Shown: positions 25,332 to 32,447 of the stretch, in pieces
Numbering within the stretch: the stretch's first letter is position 1
How the letters are laid out: each line of letters begins with the position of its first letter
Assembly (NCBI GenBank): GCA_965249815.1
Contig: CBDFMV010000003.1
Location: 496,001 to 560,000, forward strand
Origin: JAJAZB01 sp965249815
GTDB lineage: Bacteria > Bacteroidota > Bacteroidia > Cytophagales > Spirosomataceae
Reading direction: 5' to 3'
DNA length: 64,000 nucleotides
Made by a program: the position numbers and the translations under genes
Notes under the pieces: generated by a model
Seen by the model: the letters and a program-made list of their open reading frames with translations, nothing else
Told to the model about the DNA's origin: nothing
Databases searched by the model: none

Positions 25332-26762
25332 CTACAGGTCTTCCGCCATCGCCATCGCCTTGCGGAGCGCGGCCAGTTTGTTGCCTACTTCGGCCATTTC
25401 GCTGTCCACGTTGCTTTTGGCCACCACGCCCATGCCCGCCTGGAAAAACAACGTGTTGCCCTTGCTCAGAAACGTGCGGATGGCGATGGCGTGGTTGAAA
25501 TCGCCGTTGAAACTCAGGTGCCCGATGGCCCCGCCGTAAATGTGCCGGTTGGTGGTTTCGTAGCGGTCGATGAGCGTCATGGCCATGTGTTTGGGCGCGC
25601 CCGACAGCGTGCCTGCCGGGAAGGTGTCGGCCACGAGTTGGAGCGGGTTGGTACCCGGCGTCATCTGGCCCGTCACCTTCGAGACGAGGTGAATGACGTG
25701 GCTGTAAAACTGCACTTCCTTGAATGTTTCGACCCGCACCACGTCGCTGCTGCGGCTCAAATCGTTTCTCGCCAAATCCACCAGCATCACGTGTTCGGCG
25801 CTTTCCTTCGGGTCGGCGAGGAGTTGGCGGGCCAGTTCGGCGTCGCGCTCGTCGTCGCCGTTGCGCCGGAACGTACCCGCGATGGGGTGGATTTCGGCCC
25901 GTTCGCCCTTGATGAGAATCTGTTTTTCAGGTGAGGAGCCGAAAATGTGGTAGCTGCCAAAGTCGAAATAAAACAGGTACGGCGAAGGGTTGATGGAGCG
26001 CAGCGTGCGGTACACCTGAAAATCGTCGCCCTCGAAACGGCGTGAAAACCGCCGGGACGGCACGATCTGAAACACGTCGCCGCGCAGGCAGTGGGCAATG
26101 CACTTTTGAATGGTTTCGCGCATCTGGCCGTCGGTCACGTTCGATTCTTCCCCGCCGGTCATGGTGAAGTTCCGCGTCGCCGTTTTGGGGGTGCGGACCA
26201 GCATTTCGAGCGATTCAAGGTTCATGCCGAGGCGGCTGCGGGTTTCCGCCGCGCCGTTCTCGCCCGCGTAGCGGTGCTCGAAAAGGTGCACTTCATTTTT
26301 GAAGTGATTAAACACCATCACGAACCGGTAGGCAAAATACACGATCGAGGGAATGCGCGTTTCGTCGTTTTTCGGCTGAATTTCGATGTCCTCAAAATAT
26401 TCGACCGCATCGTAGGCCAGGTGCCCGAACAGGCCGTTGGTGGCAAACGGGAAGGCCGATTTGGGTTCCTCAAACCGCCCGGCGAAGGCCCGCAGCGCAT
26501 CCACGGCGTCGCGGCGGTTTTGTAGCCGAAACTGCTCCTTCGTCCCGTCCGGGAAGGTCTGGGTCACCATTTCGTCGTCGAGGACGAAACTGCCGACCGG
26601 GTCGCAGGCGATGAAACTGAGGCTGTTCTGGGCGGCGTGGTAATCGGCGCTTTCGAGCAAAACCGTGTTGGGCAGTTTGTCGCGGAGTTGAAGGTACACG
26701 CCCACCGGCGTGAGCAAATCGGCCAGCAGGCGGCGGTGGGTGGTGGTGATGTGGTAGGTCAT
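25332..26762 (-). CDS. trpE: Anthranilate synthase component I
   Basis: This 476-residue protein converts chorismate to anthranilate with TrpG. The tryptophan feedback-site motif LLES is at 35-38, and the chorismate-binding domain carries CLRGDVFQIVPSRRF, RSINPSPYLFYF, IAGTFRRNGDD, DLARNDLSR, GTLSGAPKHMAM and GGAIGHLSFNGDFNHAIAIR. Its place before trpG and behind a trp attenuator favours TrpE over PabB. A 44-bp inverted repeat lies between the attenuator and this start. Confidence 0.96.
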   Translation of the reverse strand: MTYHITTTHRRLLADLLTPVGVYLQLRDKLPNTVLLESADYHAAQNSLSFIACDPVGSFVLDDEMVTQTFPDGTKEQFRLQNRRDAVDALRAFAGRFEEPKSAFPFATNGLFGHLAYDAVEYFEDIEIQPKNDETRIPSIVYFAYRFVMVFNHFKNEVHLFEHRYAGENGAAETRSRLGMNLESLEMLVRTPKTATRNFTMTGGEESNVTDGQMRETIQKCIAHCLRGDVFQIVPSRRFSRRFEGDDFQVYRTLRSINPSPYLFYFDFGSYHIFGSSPEKQILIKGERAEIHPIAGTFRRNGDDERDAELARQLLADPKESAEHVMLVDLARNDLSRSSDVVRVETFKEVQFYSHVIHLVSKVTGQMTPGTNPLQLVADTFPAGTLSGAPKHMAMTLIDRYETTNRHIYGGAIGHLSFNGDFNHAIAIRTFLSKGNTLFFQAGMGVVAKSNVDSEMAEVGNKLAALRKAMAMAEDL

Positions 26763-26783
26763 GGTGTTGGTCTGAACCGTTTT

Positions 26784-26894
26784 GTCTGAACCGCGATTGG
26801 CCAGGATTTTAGGATGCCCAGGATGATAAAATCCAAAAAATCAGGAATCAATCATCCTGGGCATCCTAAAATCCTGGCCAATCGCGGTTCAGAC
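26784..26894. repeat. Perfect 44-bp inverted repeat in the trpE leader
   Basis: Arms 26784-26827 and 26851-26894 (gtctgaaccgcgattggcca and so on) are exact complements around a 23-nt loop. The element lies between the attenuator terminator and the trpE start, 21 nt before the ATG, so it is part of the trp leader RNA when the terminator is read through. It belongs to the gtctgaa-ended family. Confidence 0.92.
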
Positions 26895-26901
26895 AAGTGA
26901 C

Positions 26902-27000
26902 AAAAAAGCCCGCTGTTCGGGCTGAACAGCGGGCTTTTGCGAAAACGCTTCGGTTAGGCAAAGGGCAAAACGGGGCTGTTCAACTGAGGTCGTTCAGTTG
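26902..27000 (-). promoter_or_regulatory. trp operon attenuator (alternative hairpins)
   Basis: On the reverse strand, segment 1 CAACTGA (27000-26994) pairs with segment 2 TCAGTTG (26987-26981). The overlapping TGAACAGC (26982-26975) can instead pair with GCTGTTCA (26930-26923), which is part of the 5' arm of the terminator. A ribosome stalled on the Trp codons at 27009-27001 would mask segment 1, free segment 2 and favour the antiterminator. This is the classical 1:2, 2:3, 3:4 logic. Confidence 0.85.
26904..26938 (-). terminator. trp attenuator terminator hairpin
   Basis: A perfect 15-bp stem (aaaagcccgctgttc and complement) with a 5-nt loop is followed on the reverse strand by T6. It lies 41 nt after the leader peptide stop. 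Confidence 0.9.
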
Positions 27001-27036
27001 CCACCACCACACTTTTGCGCATTGCATTGCCTGCAT
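26980..27036 (-). CDS. trpL: trp operon leader peptide with three tandem Trp codons
   Basis: The 18-residue frame reads MQAMQCAKVWWWQLNDLS, with TGG TGG TGG at 27009-27001, and stops with TGA at 26982-26980. It lies 14 nt after a TATGTTTG promoter box plus a short leader and just before the attenuator hairpins, all in front of trpE. Three adjacent Trp codons in an 18-codon frame is a strong sign of a ribosome-mediated attenuator. An internal ATG at 27027 could start a 15-residue form. Confidence 0.9.
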   Translation of the reverse strand: MQAMQCAKVWWWQLNDLS

Positions 27037-27056
27037 TTTCGGAGTTATTTCGGCTG

Positions 27057-27064
27057 CAAACATA
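27057..27064 (-). promoter_or_regulatory. -7 box of the trp operon promoter
   Basis: TATGTTTG on the reverse strand matches TAnnTTTG. Transcription would start near 27050, about 14 nt before the leader peptide ATG. The upstream -33 element is weak (TTTAG). Confidence 0.6.
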
Positions 27065-27130
27065 AAAACGTTTCGCGAAAGCCGCTAAACCGGCGGTGAA
27101 ATTTTTAGGTTTACGGCGTTTACGGCGAGA

Positions 27131-27592
27131 ATGATTCGCTTTCGACCGCACATGACATCCCCCTCCAGACGCACCACCTTACGCTCCCAACATCCGTTGT
27201 GGCCCCTTCAAAGGGGGCATTTTTTAATTGCATTTTTATCAGGTGTTTTTCTTTTTTCATGCACTAAACAGCCTGACCTGAAGGGCCTTGACCTCGAACG
27301 CTGGCGCAGCGACCGGGGTGGGTGCCGGGGGCAGCGCGTGGCGCAGGTCGGCCAAATTCGGGCCTTGCGCGACGAACTGAAGGGCGTCTCGGCCAACGAC
27401 GTTGCGAATTTGTTTGGCAAACCCGACATCAACCAACTCGCCGACCGCAACCAGAAATACTACATTTACTTCCTCGAAACCGGCCCGCATTGCCAGGACA
27501 TGAGACAAGCCTCCAACGCCCGCTCGGTGGCCATCCGCTTCAGCGCCATCGGGCTGGCAACGGAGGTGACGTTTCAGCGGGGAGAACCTTAA
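27131..27592 (+). CDS. Small lipoprotein, possibly SmpA/OmlA-like
   Basis: The 153-residue product has a hydrophobic stretch ending in FLIAFLSGVFLFSCTKQ, a lipobox. The mature part has a short helix then SANDVANLFGKPDINQLADRNQKYYIYFLETG, which resembles the 'V...lGkPd' turn of BamE/SmpA-like domains, but the match is partial. It starts at ATG 27131 or 27152; TAGGTTTA at 27106-27113 is a near-consensus promoter box. It is divergent from the trp operon. Confidence 0.6.
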   Translation: MIRFRPHMTSPSRRTTLRSQHPLWPLQRGHFLIAFLSGVFLFSCTKQPDLKGLDLERWRSDRGGCRGQRVAQVGQIRALRDELKGVSANDVANLFGKPDINQLADRNQKYYIYFLETGPHCQDMRQASNARSVAIRFSAIGLATEVTFQRGEP

Positions 27593-27596
27593 TTTC

Positions 27597-27675
27597 AGTA
27601 GGCAGTTACCAGTAAGCAGTTGGCAGTAAATGCTCGTTGTCTTTACTGCCAACTGCTTACTGGTAACTGCCTACT
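27597..27675. repeat. Perfect 34-bp inverted repeat (agtaggcagttaccagtaag)
   Basis: Arms 27597-27630 and 27642-27675 are exact complements around an 11-nt loop. The right arm ends at the base before the ATG at 27676, so the start codon of the next gene directly follows the stem. Confidence 0.92.
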
Positions 27676-29070
27676 ATGCACCTCCATCTCCACGGCGCGG
27701 CGCGCCAGGTTACCGGCAGCAAGCACCTCGTCACTACCGAGGGCGGCACTCGCGTCCTGCTCGATTGCGGGCTTTTTCAGGGCATCAACACCGACGACCT
27801 GAACCAGAACTTCGGCTTCAACCCCGCCGACGTGGGCGTGCTCGTGCTCAGCCACGCCCACATCGACCACTCCGGGTTGATTCCGAGGCTGGTGGCGCAG
27901 GGCTTTCGTGGGCCTATTTTCTGCACACCCGCCACGCAGGATTTGTGCGAACTCCTCCTCGGCGACAGCGCCCGGATTCAGGAATCGGACCTCGAACGCG
28001 TGAACCGCCGCCGCCGGAAACGCGGCCAAGCGCCGTTGGAAGCCCTCTACTCGACCGACGACGTGGAGCAGGCGCTGCAGTTGTTCAAACCAATTCCGTA
28101 CCACCAGGAAACTGCCATTGCCCCCGATGTGCGGGTGTTGTTCACCGACACGGGGCACATTCTGGGCAGCGCGGCGGTTTCACTGAAAATTTCAGAAAAC
28201 GGGACGGAAAAGCATCTCTTTTTCAGCGGCGACATTGGGCGGCCCCACGACAAAATCCTGCGGATGCCGGAGGCCTTTCCCCAGGCCGATTTCATCATCT
28301 GCGAATCGACCTACGGCGACAAGCGCCACCCGCCCGAAGACGACGTGAAGGCGGGATTACTAAAAATCGTGCGCGAAACCTGCGTCGAGCGCGGCGGCAA
28401 AATCATCATTCCGGCCTTCAGCATCGACCGCACCCAGGAGCTGATTTACGCCCTCGACCAGCTTTCGGGCGCGGGGCTGCTGCCCCGGATTCCTGTGTAC
28501 GTGGACAGCCCGCTGTCGGTCAACGCCACCCGCGTGATGAACCGTCACCCGGAGGTTTTCAACCCCGAAATCCGCGCCTACATCGCCCGCGACGGCAACG
28601 CCTTCGATTTTCCGAACCTGCATTACATCTCCGACGTCGAGGAATCAAAGGCCCTCAACGGCCATCCCATGCCCTGCATCATCATTTCGGCGTCGGGCAT
28701 GGCCGAAGCGGGGCGCGTGAAGCACCACATCAAAAACAACATCGAAGATTCGCGCAACACCATCCTGCTCGTGGGTTACGCCACGCCCAACTCGCTGGCC
28801 GGGGCGCTCAAGCGCGGTGACCGGGAGGTGACGATTTTCGGCGACCGCTACCCCGTCCGCGCCCGCGTGGCCGTGATGGACTCGTTTTCGGCCCACGCCG
28901 ACTACGCCGAAATCATGGAATTTTTGAGTTGTCAGGACAAAACGAAGGTGCAACGGCTTTTCCTCGTTCACGGCGAGTACGCCGTGCAGCAGCACTTCCG
29001 CGAGCGCCTGCTGGCCGACGGCTGGCCGCAGGTGGAGATTCCCGAACAGGGCCAGGGTTTTGATTTATAA
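27676..29070 (+). CDS. MBL-fold beta-CASP RNA nuclease-like protein
   Basis: The 464-residue protein has the metallo-beta-lactamase zinc motif LVLSHAHIDHSGLIPRLV (HxHxDH), a further His in FTDTGHILGSAAV, and Asp in FSGDIGRPHD. The beta-CASP cap includes ICESTYGDKRHP and IISASGMAEAGRVKHHIK. The C-terminal RMMBL segment reads MDSFSAHADYAEI and FLVHGEY. The family cleaves RNA (CPSF-like/YSH1-type exo- or endonuclease), and it probably acts on RNA in the cytoplasm. It is monocistronic and starts right behind a perfect hairpin. Confidence 0.92.
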   Translation: MHLHLHGAARQVTGSKHLVTTEGGTRVLLDCGLFQGINTDDLNQNFGFNPADVGVLVLSHAHIDHSGLIPRLVAQGFRGPIFCTPATQDLCELLLGDSARIQESDLERVNRRRRKRGQAPLEALYSTDDVEQALQLFKPIPYHQETAIAPDVRVLFTDTGHILGSAAVSLKISENGTEKHLFFSGDIGRPHDKILRMPEAFPQADFIICESTYGDKRHPPEDDVKAGLLKIVRETCVERGGKIIIPAFSIDRTQELIYALDQLSGAGLLPRIPVYVDSPLSVNATRVMNRHPEVFNPEIRAYIARDGNAFDFPNLHYISDVEESKALNGHPMPCIIISASGMAEAGRVKHHIKNNIEDSRNTILLVGYATPNSLAGALKRGDREVTIFGDRYPVRARVAVMDSFSAHADYAEIMEFLSCQDKTKVQRLFLVHGEYAVQQHFRERLLADGWPQVEIPEQGQGFDL

Positions 29071-29089
29071 AAAAAGTTTAACGGGTTGC

Positions 29090-29121
29090 TTGCAAAAAGA
29101 GGGCGGCAAAACCTACCTTTG
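29090..29121 (+). promoter_or_regulatory. tRNA-Leu promoter
   Basis: TTG at 29090-29092 and TACCTTTG at 29114-29121, 21 nt apart, match the Bacteroidota consensus, with the tRNA starting 15 nt after the box. Confidence 0.75.
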
Positions 29122-29135
29122 CCCTCCCAAACTGC

Positions 29136-29219
29136 GCCGAAGTGGTGAAATTGGTAGACACGCACGTTTCAGGGGCGTGTGCCTTTACGGGCATGCGAGT
29201 TCGAGTCTCGCCTTCGGCA
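29136..29219 (+). tRNA. tRNA-Leu (anticodon CAG)
   Basis: The 84-nt gene has acceptor arms GCCGAAG/CTTCGGC with discriminator A, a D-loop with TTGGTAGACAC, anticodon stem CACGT/GCGTG with loop TTCAGGG (anticodon CAG), a long type II variable arm (gcctttacgggc) and a T-arm GCGAG-TTCGAGT-CTCGC. The 3' CCA is not encoded. The promoter is at 29090-29121. Confidence 0.95.
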
Positions 29220-29227
29220 CTGGCAAA

Positions 29228-29251
29228 AAACTTGCTCCAACGAGCAGGTTT
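29228..29251 (+). terminator. tRNA-Leu terminator
   Basis: A 10-bp stem (aaacttgctc/gagcaggttt, one G-T pair) with a 4-nt loop and a T7 tail lies 9 nt after the tRNA. Confidence 0.85.
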
Positions 29252-29293
29252 TTTTGTTTCTTGCCTCGCCAAAACCGCGTTCGAACCGTTCTG

Positions 29294-30121
29294 ATGCTTT
29301 TCACCCCCACCCAAACAGCCACCCTCGACGCCCACACCTTTGCCCACCTGCTCCTGGAGCGGAACGGGCCAGTGCTGACCGTCACGCTCAACCGGCCCGA
29401 AAAGAAGAACGCCCTCAACCCCGTGCTGCTGCGCGAACTGGCCTTCGCCCTCGCCCACGCGCAGCACAACCCGGACGTGTGGCTGGTGGTGCTCACGGCG
29501 GCGGGCGACACGTTTTGCGCGGGCATGGATTTGAAGGCGATGGCGGGCGGCGAAACCGGCGAAACGGTTTCCACGATTCCCGAACCGGCTGAACCCGTCC
29601 GCCTCGGCGAACTAATGAATAGCCTGACCAAACCCAGCATCGCCGCCGTGCCGGGGCCGGTTTGGGCGGGTGGGTTTCTGCTCGTGGCGGGGTGTACGTG
29701 GCTCGTGGCCGCCGAACACGCCACGTTCGGCCTGCCCGAAGTCAGGCGTGGGCTGTTTCCGTTTCAGGTCATGGATAGTTTGCTGCAACTGGGCATCGCG
29801 CCGCGTCGGGTGCTCAACTGGTGTTTGCGGGGGGAAACCCTGACGGCAGCGGAAGCGCTGGAAATCGGGCTGGTGTCCGAACTTTCCGGCAAAGAAAACC
29901 TGAACGCCGCCGTGCAGCGGCTCGTGGACGAACTGCTGACACTTTCGCCGACGGCCCTGCAATTTGGACTCGACGCCTACCGACGCCTGCCCGCCCTCGC
30001 GCCGGAAGCCCGGCAGGCGTTTTTGTTCGATCAGTTTCAGAAAATCCAGCAAACCGCCGATGCCCGCGAAGGCCTGGCGGCGTTCGCCGAAAAACGGAAG
30101 CCGAAGTGGACGGGCTTCTGA
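29294..30121 (+). CDS. Enoyl-CoA hydratase/isomerase family protein
   Basis: This 275-residue crotonase-fold protein has LERNGPVLTVTLNRPEKKNALN, the oxyanion-hole segment AGDTFCAGMDLKAMAGG, and FGLPEVRRGLFPFQVMDSLL. In the second oxyanion region it reads AAVPGPVWAGGFLLVAGCTW instead of the usual AAVNGxAxGGG. The canonical hydratase glutamates are not both obvious, so hydratase activity is not certain. The role is CoA-thioester chemistry such as fatty-acid or amino-acid breakdown. The ATG at 29294 lies 43 nt after the tRNA terminator. Confidence 0.85.
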   Translation: MLFTPTQTATLDAHTFAHLLLERNGPVLTVTLNRPEKKNALNPVLLRELAFALAHAQHNPDVWLVVLTAAGDTFCAGMDLKAMAGGETGETVSTIPEPAEPVRLGELMNSLTKPSIAAVPGPVWAGGFLLVAGCTWLVAAEHATFGLPEVRRGLFPFQVMDSLLQLGIAPRRVLNWCLRGETLTAAEALEIGLVSELSGKENLNAAVQRLVDELLTLSPTALQFGLDAYRRLPALAPEARQAFLFDQFQKIQQTADAREGLAAFAEKRKPKWTGF

Positions 30122-30190
30122 ACTACGATTCTTCACGATTTCATAACTCCCCTTTCACGCTCAGGTCACACGCAGGCCGTTTTTTTGGGA

Positions 30191-31066
30191 ATGCAACGCA
30201 TCACGCATTTCCGCACGATTGTGATTTCCGACGTGCATTTGGGTACCAGTGGCTCGAAGGCCCGCGAGGTGACGCAATTCCTGAAGCAGTACAAAGCCGA
30301 CCGGCTTATTCTCAACGGCGACATCATCGACGGCTGGCAGTTGAAAAAGTACGGTTCCTGGAAGAAAAAACACACCGCCTTTTTCCGCCAGGTGCTGAAA
30401 ATGATGGACCAGTACGACACGAAAGTGGTGTATCTGCGCGGCAACCACGACGATTTTCTCGACCAGGTGCTCCCCCTGAAAATCGGCAAACAGTTTTCCA
30501 TCCGCCGCGAATACATCCTGAAAGGCCAGACAGGCAAGCAGTTTTACGTCACCCACGGCGACGTATTCGACAGCGTGACGACCAACATGAAGTGGCTGGC
30601 GTACCTCGGCGACGTGGGCTATACCTTTCTGCTCTGGATCAACAAAGGCTACAACCAGTGGCGCGCCTGGCGCGGGCTGCCCTACTACTCGCTTTCGCAA
30701 ACCATCAAGCAGCGCGTGAAAGCCGCCGTGTCGTACGTGTCGGATTTTGAGGAAAAACTCGCCGAACTCGCCCGCGCCAACCAGTGCGACGGCATCATCT
30801 GCGGGCACATTCACCAGCCCGCCATCCGGCAAATCGGCGAGATTCTGTACCTCAACTCCGGCGATTGGGTTGAATCGCTGACGGCCCTCGTCGAGGACCA
30901 CGAAGGCTCCTGGAGCCTGATCCATTACCAGTCGCCCACCGAAAAATCCGCCGAAACCGACGACGCAGCCGACGACCTTTCACCCGAAGAAGCCCTCACT
31001 GACGAGCAGGAAGACGATTATTTGCAAAGCCTGCTGCACCTGAGCGGTGTGACGAAATCAGTGTAA
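30191..31066 (+). CDS. LpxH-like UDP-2,3-diacylglucosamine diphosphatase/metallophosphoesterase
   Basis: The 291-residue enzyme has all calcineurin-type metal motifs: ISDVHLGTSGSK, NGDIIDGW, LRGNHDDFLDQV, VTHGDVFD and CGHIHQPAIRQIG. In Bacteroidota such proteins are annotated as the lipid A pathway diphosphatase acting at the inner membrane face. A hydrophobic segment (YLGDVGYTFLLWINKGYN) may contact the membrane, and the C-terminus is an acidic tail (EKSAETDDAADDLSPEEALT). The ATG at 30191 is preferred over a TTG two codons upstream. Confidence 0.85.
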   Translation: MQRITHFRTIVISDVHLGTSGSKAREVTQFLKQYKADRLILNGDIIDGWQLKKYGSWKKKHTAFFRQVLKMMDQYDTKVVYLRGNHDDFLDQVLPLKIGKQFSIRREYILKGQTGKQFYVTHGDVFDSVTTNMKWLAYLGDVGYTFLLWINKGYNQWRAWRGLPYYSLSQTIKQRVKAAVSYVSDFEEKLAELARANQCDGIICGHIHQPAIRQIGEILYLNSGDWVESLTALVEDHEGSWSLIHYQSPTEKSAETDDAADDLSPEEALTDEQEDDYLQSLLHLSGVTKSV

Positions 31067-31154
31067 AGTGAAAAGTGTAGAGTAGAAATTGTAAACTTGA
31101 GAAAAGACGACGGTATCCTCTAAACTTTACACTTTCCACTCTACACTTTTCACT
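31067..31154. repeat. 22-bp inverted repeat of agtgaaaagtgtagagt words
   Basis: Arms 31067-31088 and 31133-31154 match at 21 of 22 positions. The left arm begins at the base after the phosphoesterase stop, and the right arm ends 4 nt before the TTG start at 31159. Confidence 0.85.
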
Positions 31155-31158
31155 TCTC

Positions 31159-32307
31159 TTGCGTTTTCTCTTCTTCATCCAGGGCGAAGGCCGGGGCCAC
31201 CAAACCCAGGCGCTTGCGCTGCACGGCATCCTGACCAGCGCCGGGCACGAGGTCGTGGCGGCCATCGTGGGTACTACCGACAGCCGGGGCATCCCGACGC
31301 TGCTGCGCGAACGCCTGCCCGTGCCCATGACCGAAGTGCCCAGCCCGGCCCTGATTTACGGCAAACGCACCAAATCGCTCGACGTGCGGCGGACCGTGAC
31401 CCAGAACGTCGCCCGGATACCGCGCTACTGGCGGGCGGGGCGCACGATTCACGAAATCGTGCAACGCCACCAGCCCGACGTGCTGGTCAATTTCTACGAA
31501 GTGGCCTGCGGGGCGTACCACTGGCTTTACCAGCCGGGCATCCCGACCGTCAGCATCGCCCACCAGTATTTGATGTTGCACCACCAGTTCCGACTGCCCA
31601 ACACCCGCTGGGCGCACCGGGCGCTGGTCAATCAGGTGACGCGCCTGACGGGCATCGGCACCACGCGGCGGCTGGCGCTGTCGTTCTACGACTTTCCCGA
31701 CGACCCGGCCCAGCGGATTTTCGTCGCGCCGCCGCTGCTGCGGGCCGAAGTGGAGGCGCTCGTGCCCGAAACCGGCGATTTCTTGCTTGCCTACACGACC
31801 CACCACCGCCTTGCCGACGACCTCATCGCCTGGAGCCAGACGCATCCCGACGTAAAAATTGAAGCGTTCTGGGACAAACCCGACGCGCCCGAAACCTGGG
31901 CCGCTTCGCCGAGCCTCACCTTTCACCAAATCAACGCCGAGCGGTTTCTCGACGCCATGCGGCGGTGTCGGGGCCTCGTCAGCACGGCGGGGTTCGAGAG
32001 CGTCTGCGAGGCGATGTTGTTGGGGAAACCCGTGATGATGTTGCCCGTGCCGGGGCATTTCGAGCAGGCCTGCAACGCTTTCGACGCCGAACGCGCCGGG
32101 GCGGGGCTGCGGGCCACGTCGTTTCTCGAACTCGACCGCTTCCTCGACTACCTGCCGCACCACCGCGCCGTGCAGGCAACCTTCCAAACCTGGGAAAACC
32201 AGACCGCCCCGCGCTTCCTGCGCCACCTCACCGAAATTTGTGGCAAAAAACCCGCCCGACTCCCCCGGCTGCTGCGGTGGAGCGGGCGGTGGCTGCGGAA
32301 AGTCTGA
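31159..32307 (+). CDS. Glycosyltransferase family protein (GT-B-like)
   Basis: The 382-residue protein begins RFLFFIQGEGRGHQTQALAL, the N-terminal GT-B motif, and has the C-terminal donor-binding phrase CRGLVSTAGFESVCEAMLLGKPVMMLPVPGHFEQACNA that is typical of MurG/UGT-like enzymes. The likely role is transfer of a sugar to a lipid or glycan, with donor and acceptor unknown. No ATG is available; the TTG at 31159 is the natural start, only 4 nt behind the arm of a repeat that may have replaced the original start region. Confidence 0.85.
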   Translation: MRFLFFIQGEGRGHQTQALALHGILTSAGHEVVAAIVGTTDSRGIPTLLRERLPVPMTEVPSPALIYGKRTKSLDVRRTVTQNVARIPRYWRAGRTIHEIVQRHQPDVLVNFYEVACGAYHWLYQPGIPTVSIAHQYLMLHHQFRLPNTRWAHRALVNQVTRLTGIGTTRRLALSFYDFPDDPAQRIFVAPPLLRAEVEALVPETGDFLLAYTTHHRLADDLIAWSQTHPDVKIEAFWDKPDAPETWAASPSLTFHQINAERFLDAMRRCRGLVSTAGFESVCEAMLLGKPVMMLPVPGHFEQACNAFDAERAGAGLRATSFLELDRFLDYLPHHRAVQATFQTWENQTAPRFLRHLTEICGKKPARLPRLLRWSGRWLRKV

Positions 32308-32405
32308 ACCCTGATTCGTCGGATTGGGAGGATACGCCTGATTGCTGAAAAGTAATTTCAATGCATCCGGGCAATCCTTTCAATCCAACGAATCAGGGTT
32401 CAGAC
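32302..32405. repeat. 32-bp inverted repeat with gtctgaac/gttcagac ends
   Basis: Arms 32302-32333 and 32374-32405 match at 29 of 32 positions. The left arm includes the last codons of the glycosyltransferase gene. It is the third gtctgaa-ended family member in the window. Confidence 0.82.
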
Positions 32406-32431
32406 ATTTTTCCGTATTTTTAGAACGTCCG

Positions 32432-32439
32432 TACTTTTG
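32432..32439 (+). promoter_or_regulatory. -7 box of the M28 peptidase promoter
   Basis: TACTTTTG matches TAnnTTTG and lies just 8 nt before the ATG at 32448, so the message would be leaderless or nearly so. Confidence 0.5.
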
Positions 32440-32447
32440 CTTCCTGC

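Noticed and set aside
26954..27022. A 22-codon frame (MRKSVVVATERPQLNSPVLP...) in the trp leader
   Set aside because: It overlaps the leader in another frame. The frame with three tandem Trp codons explains the control and lies correctly relative to the hairpins, so the other is probably not used.
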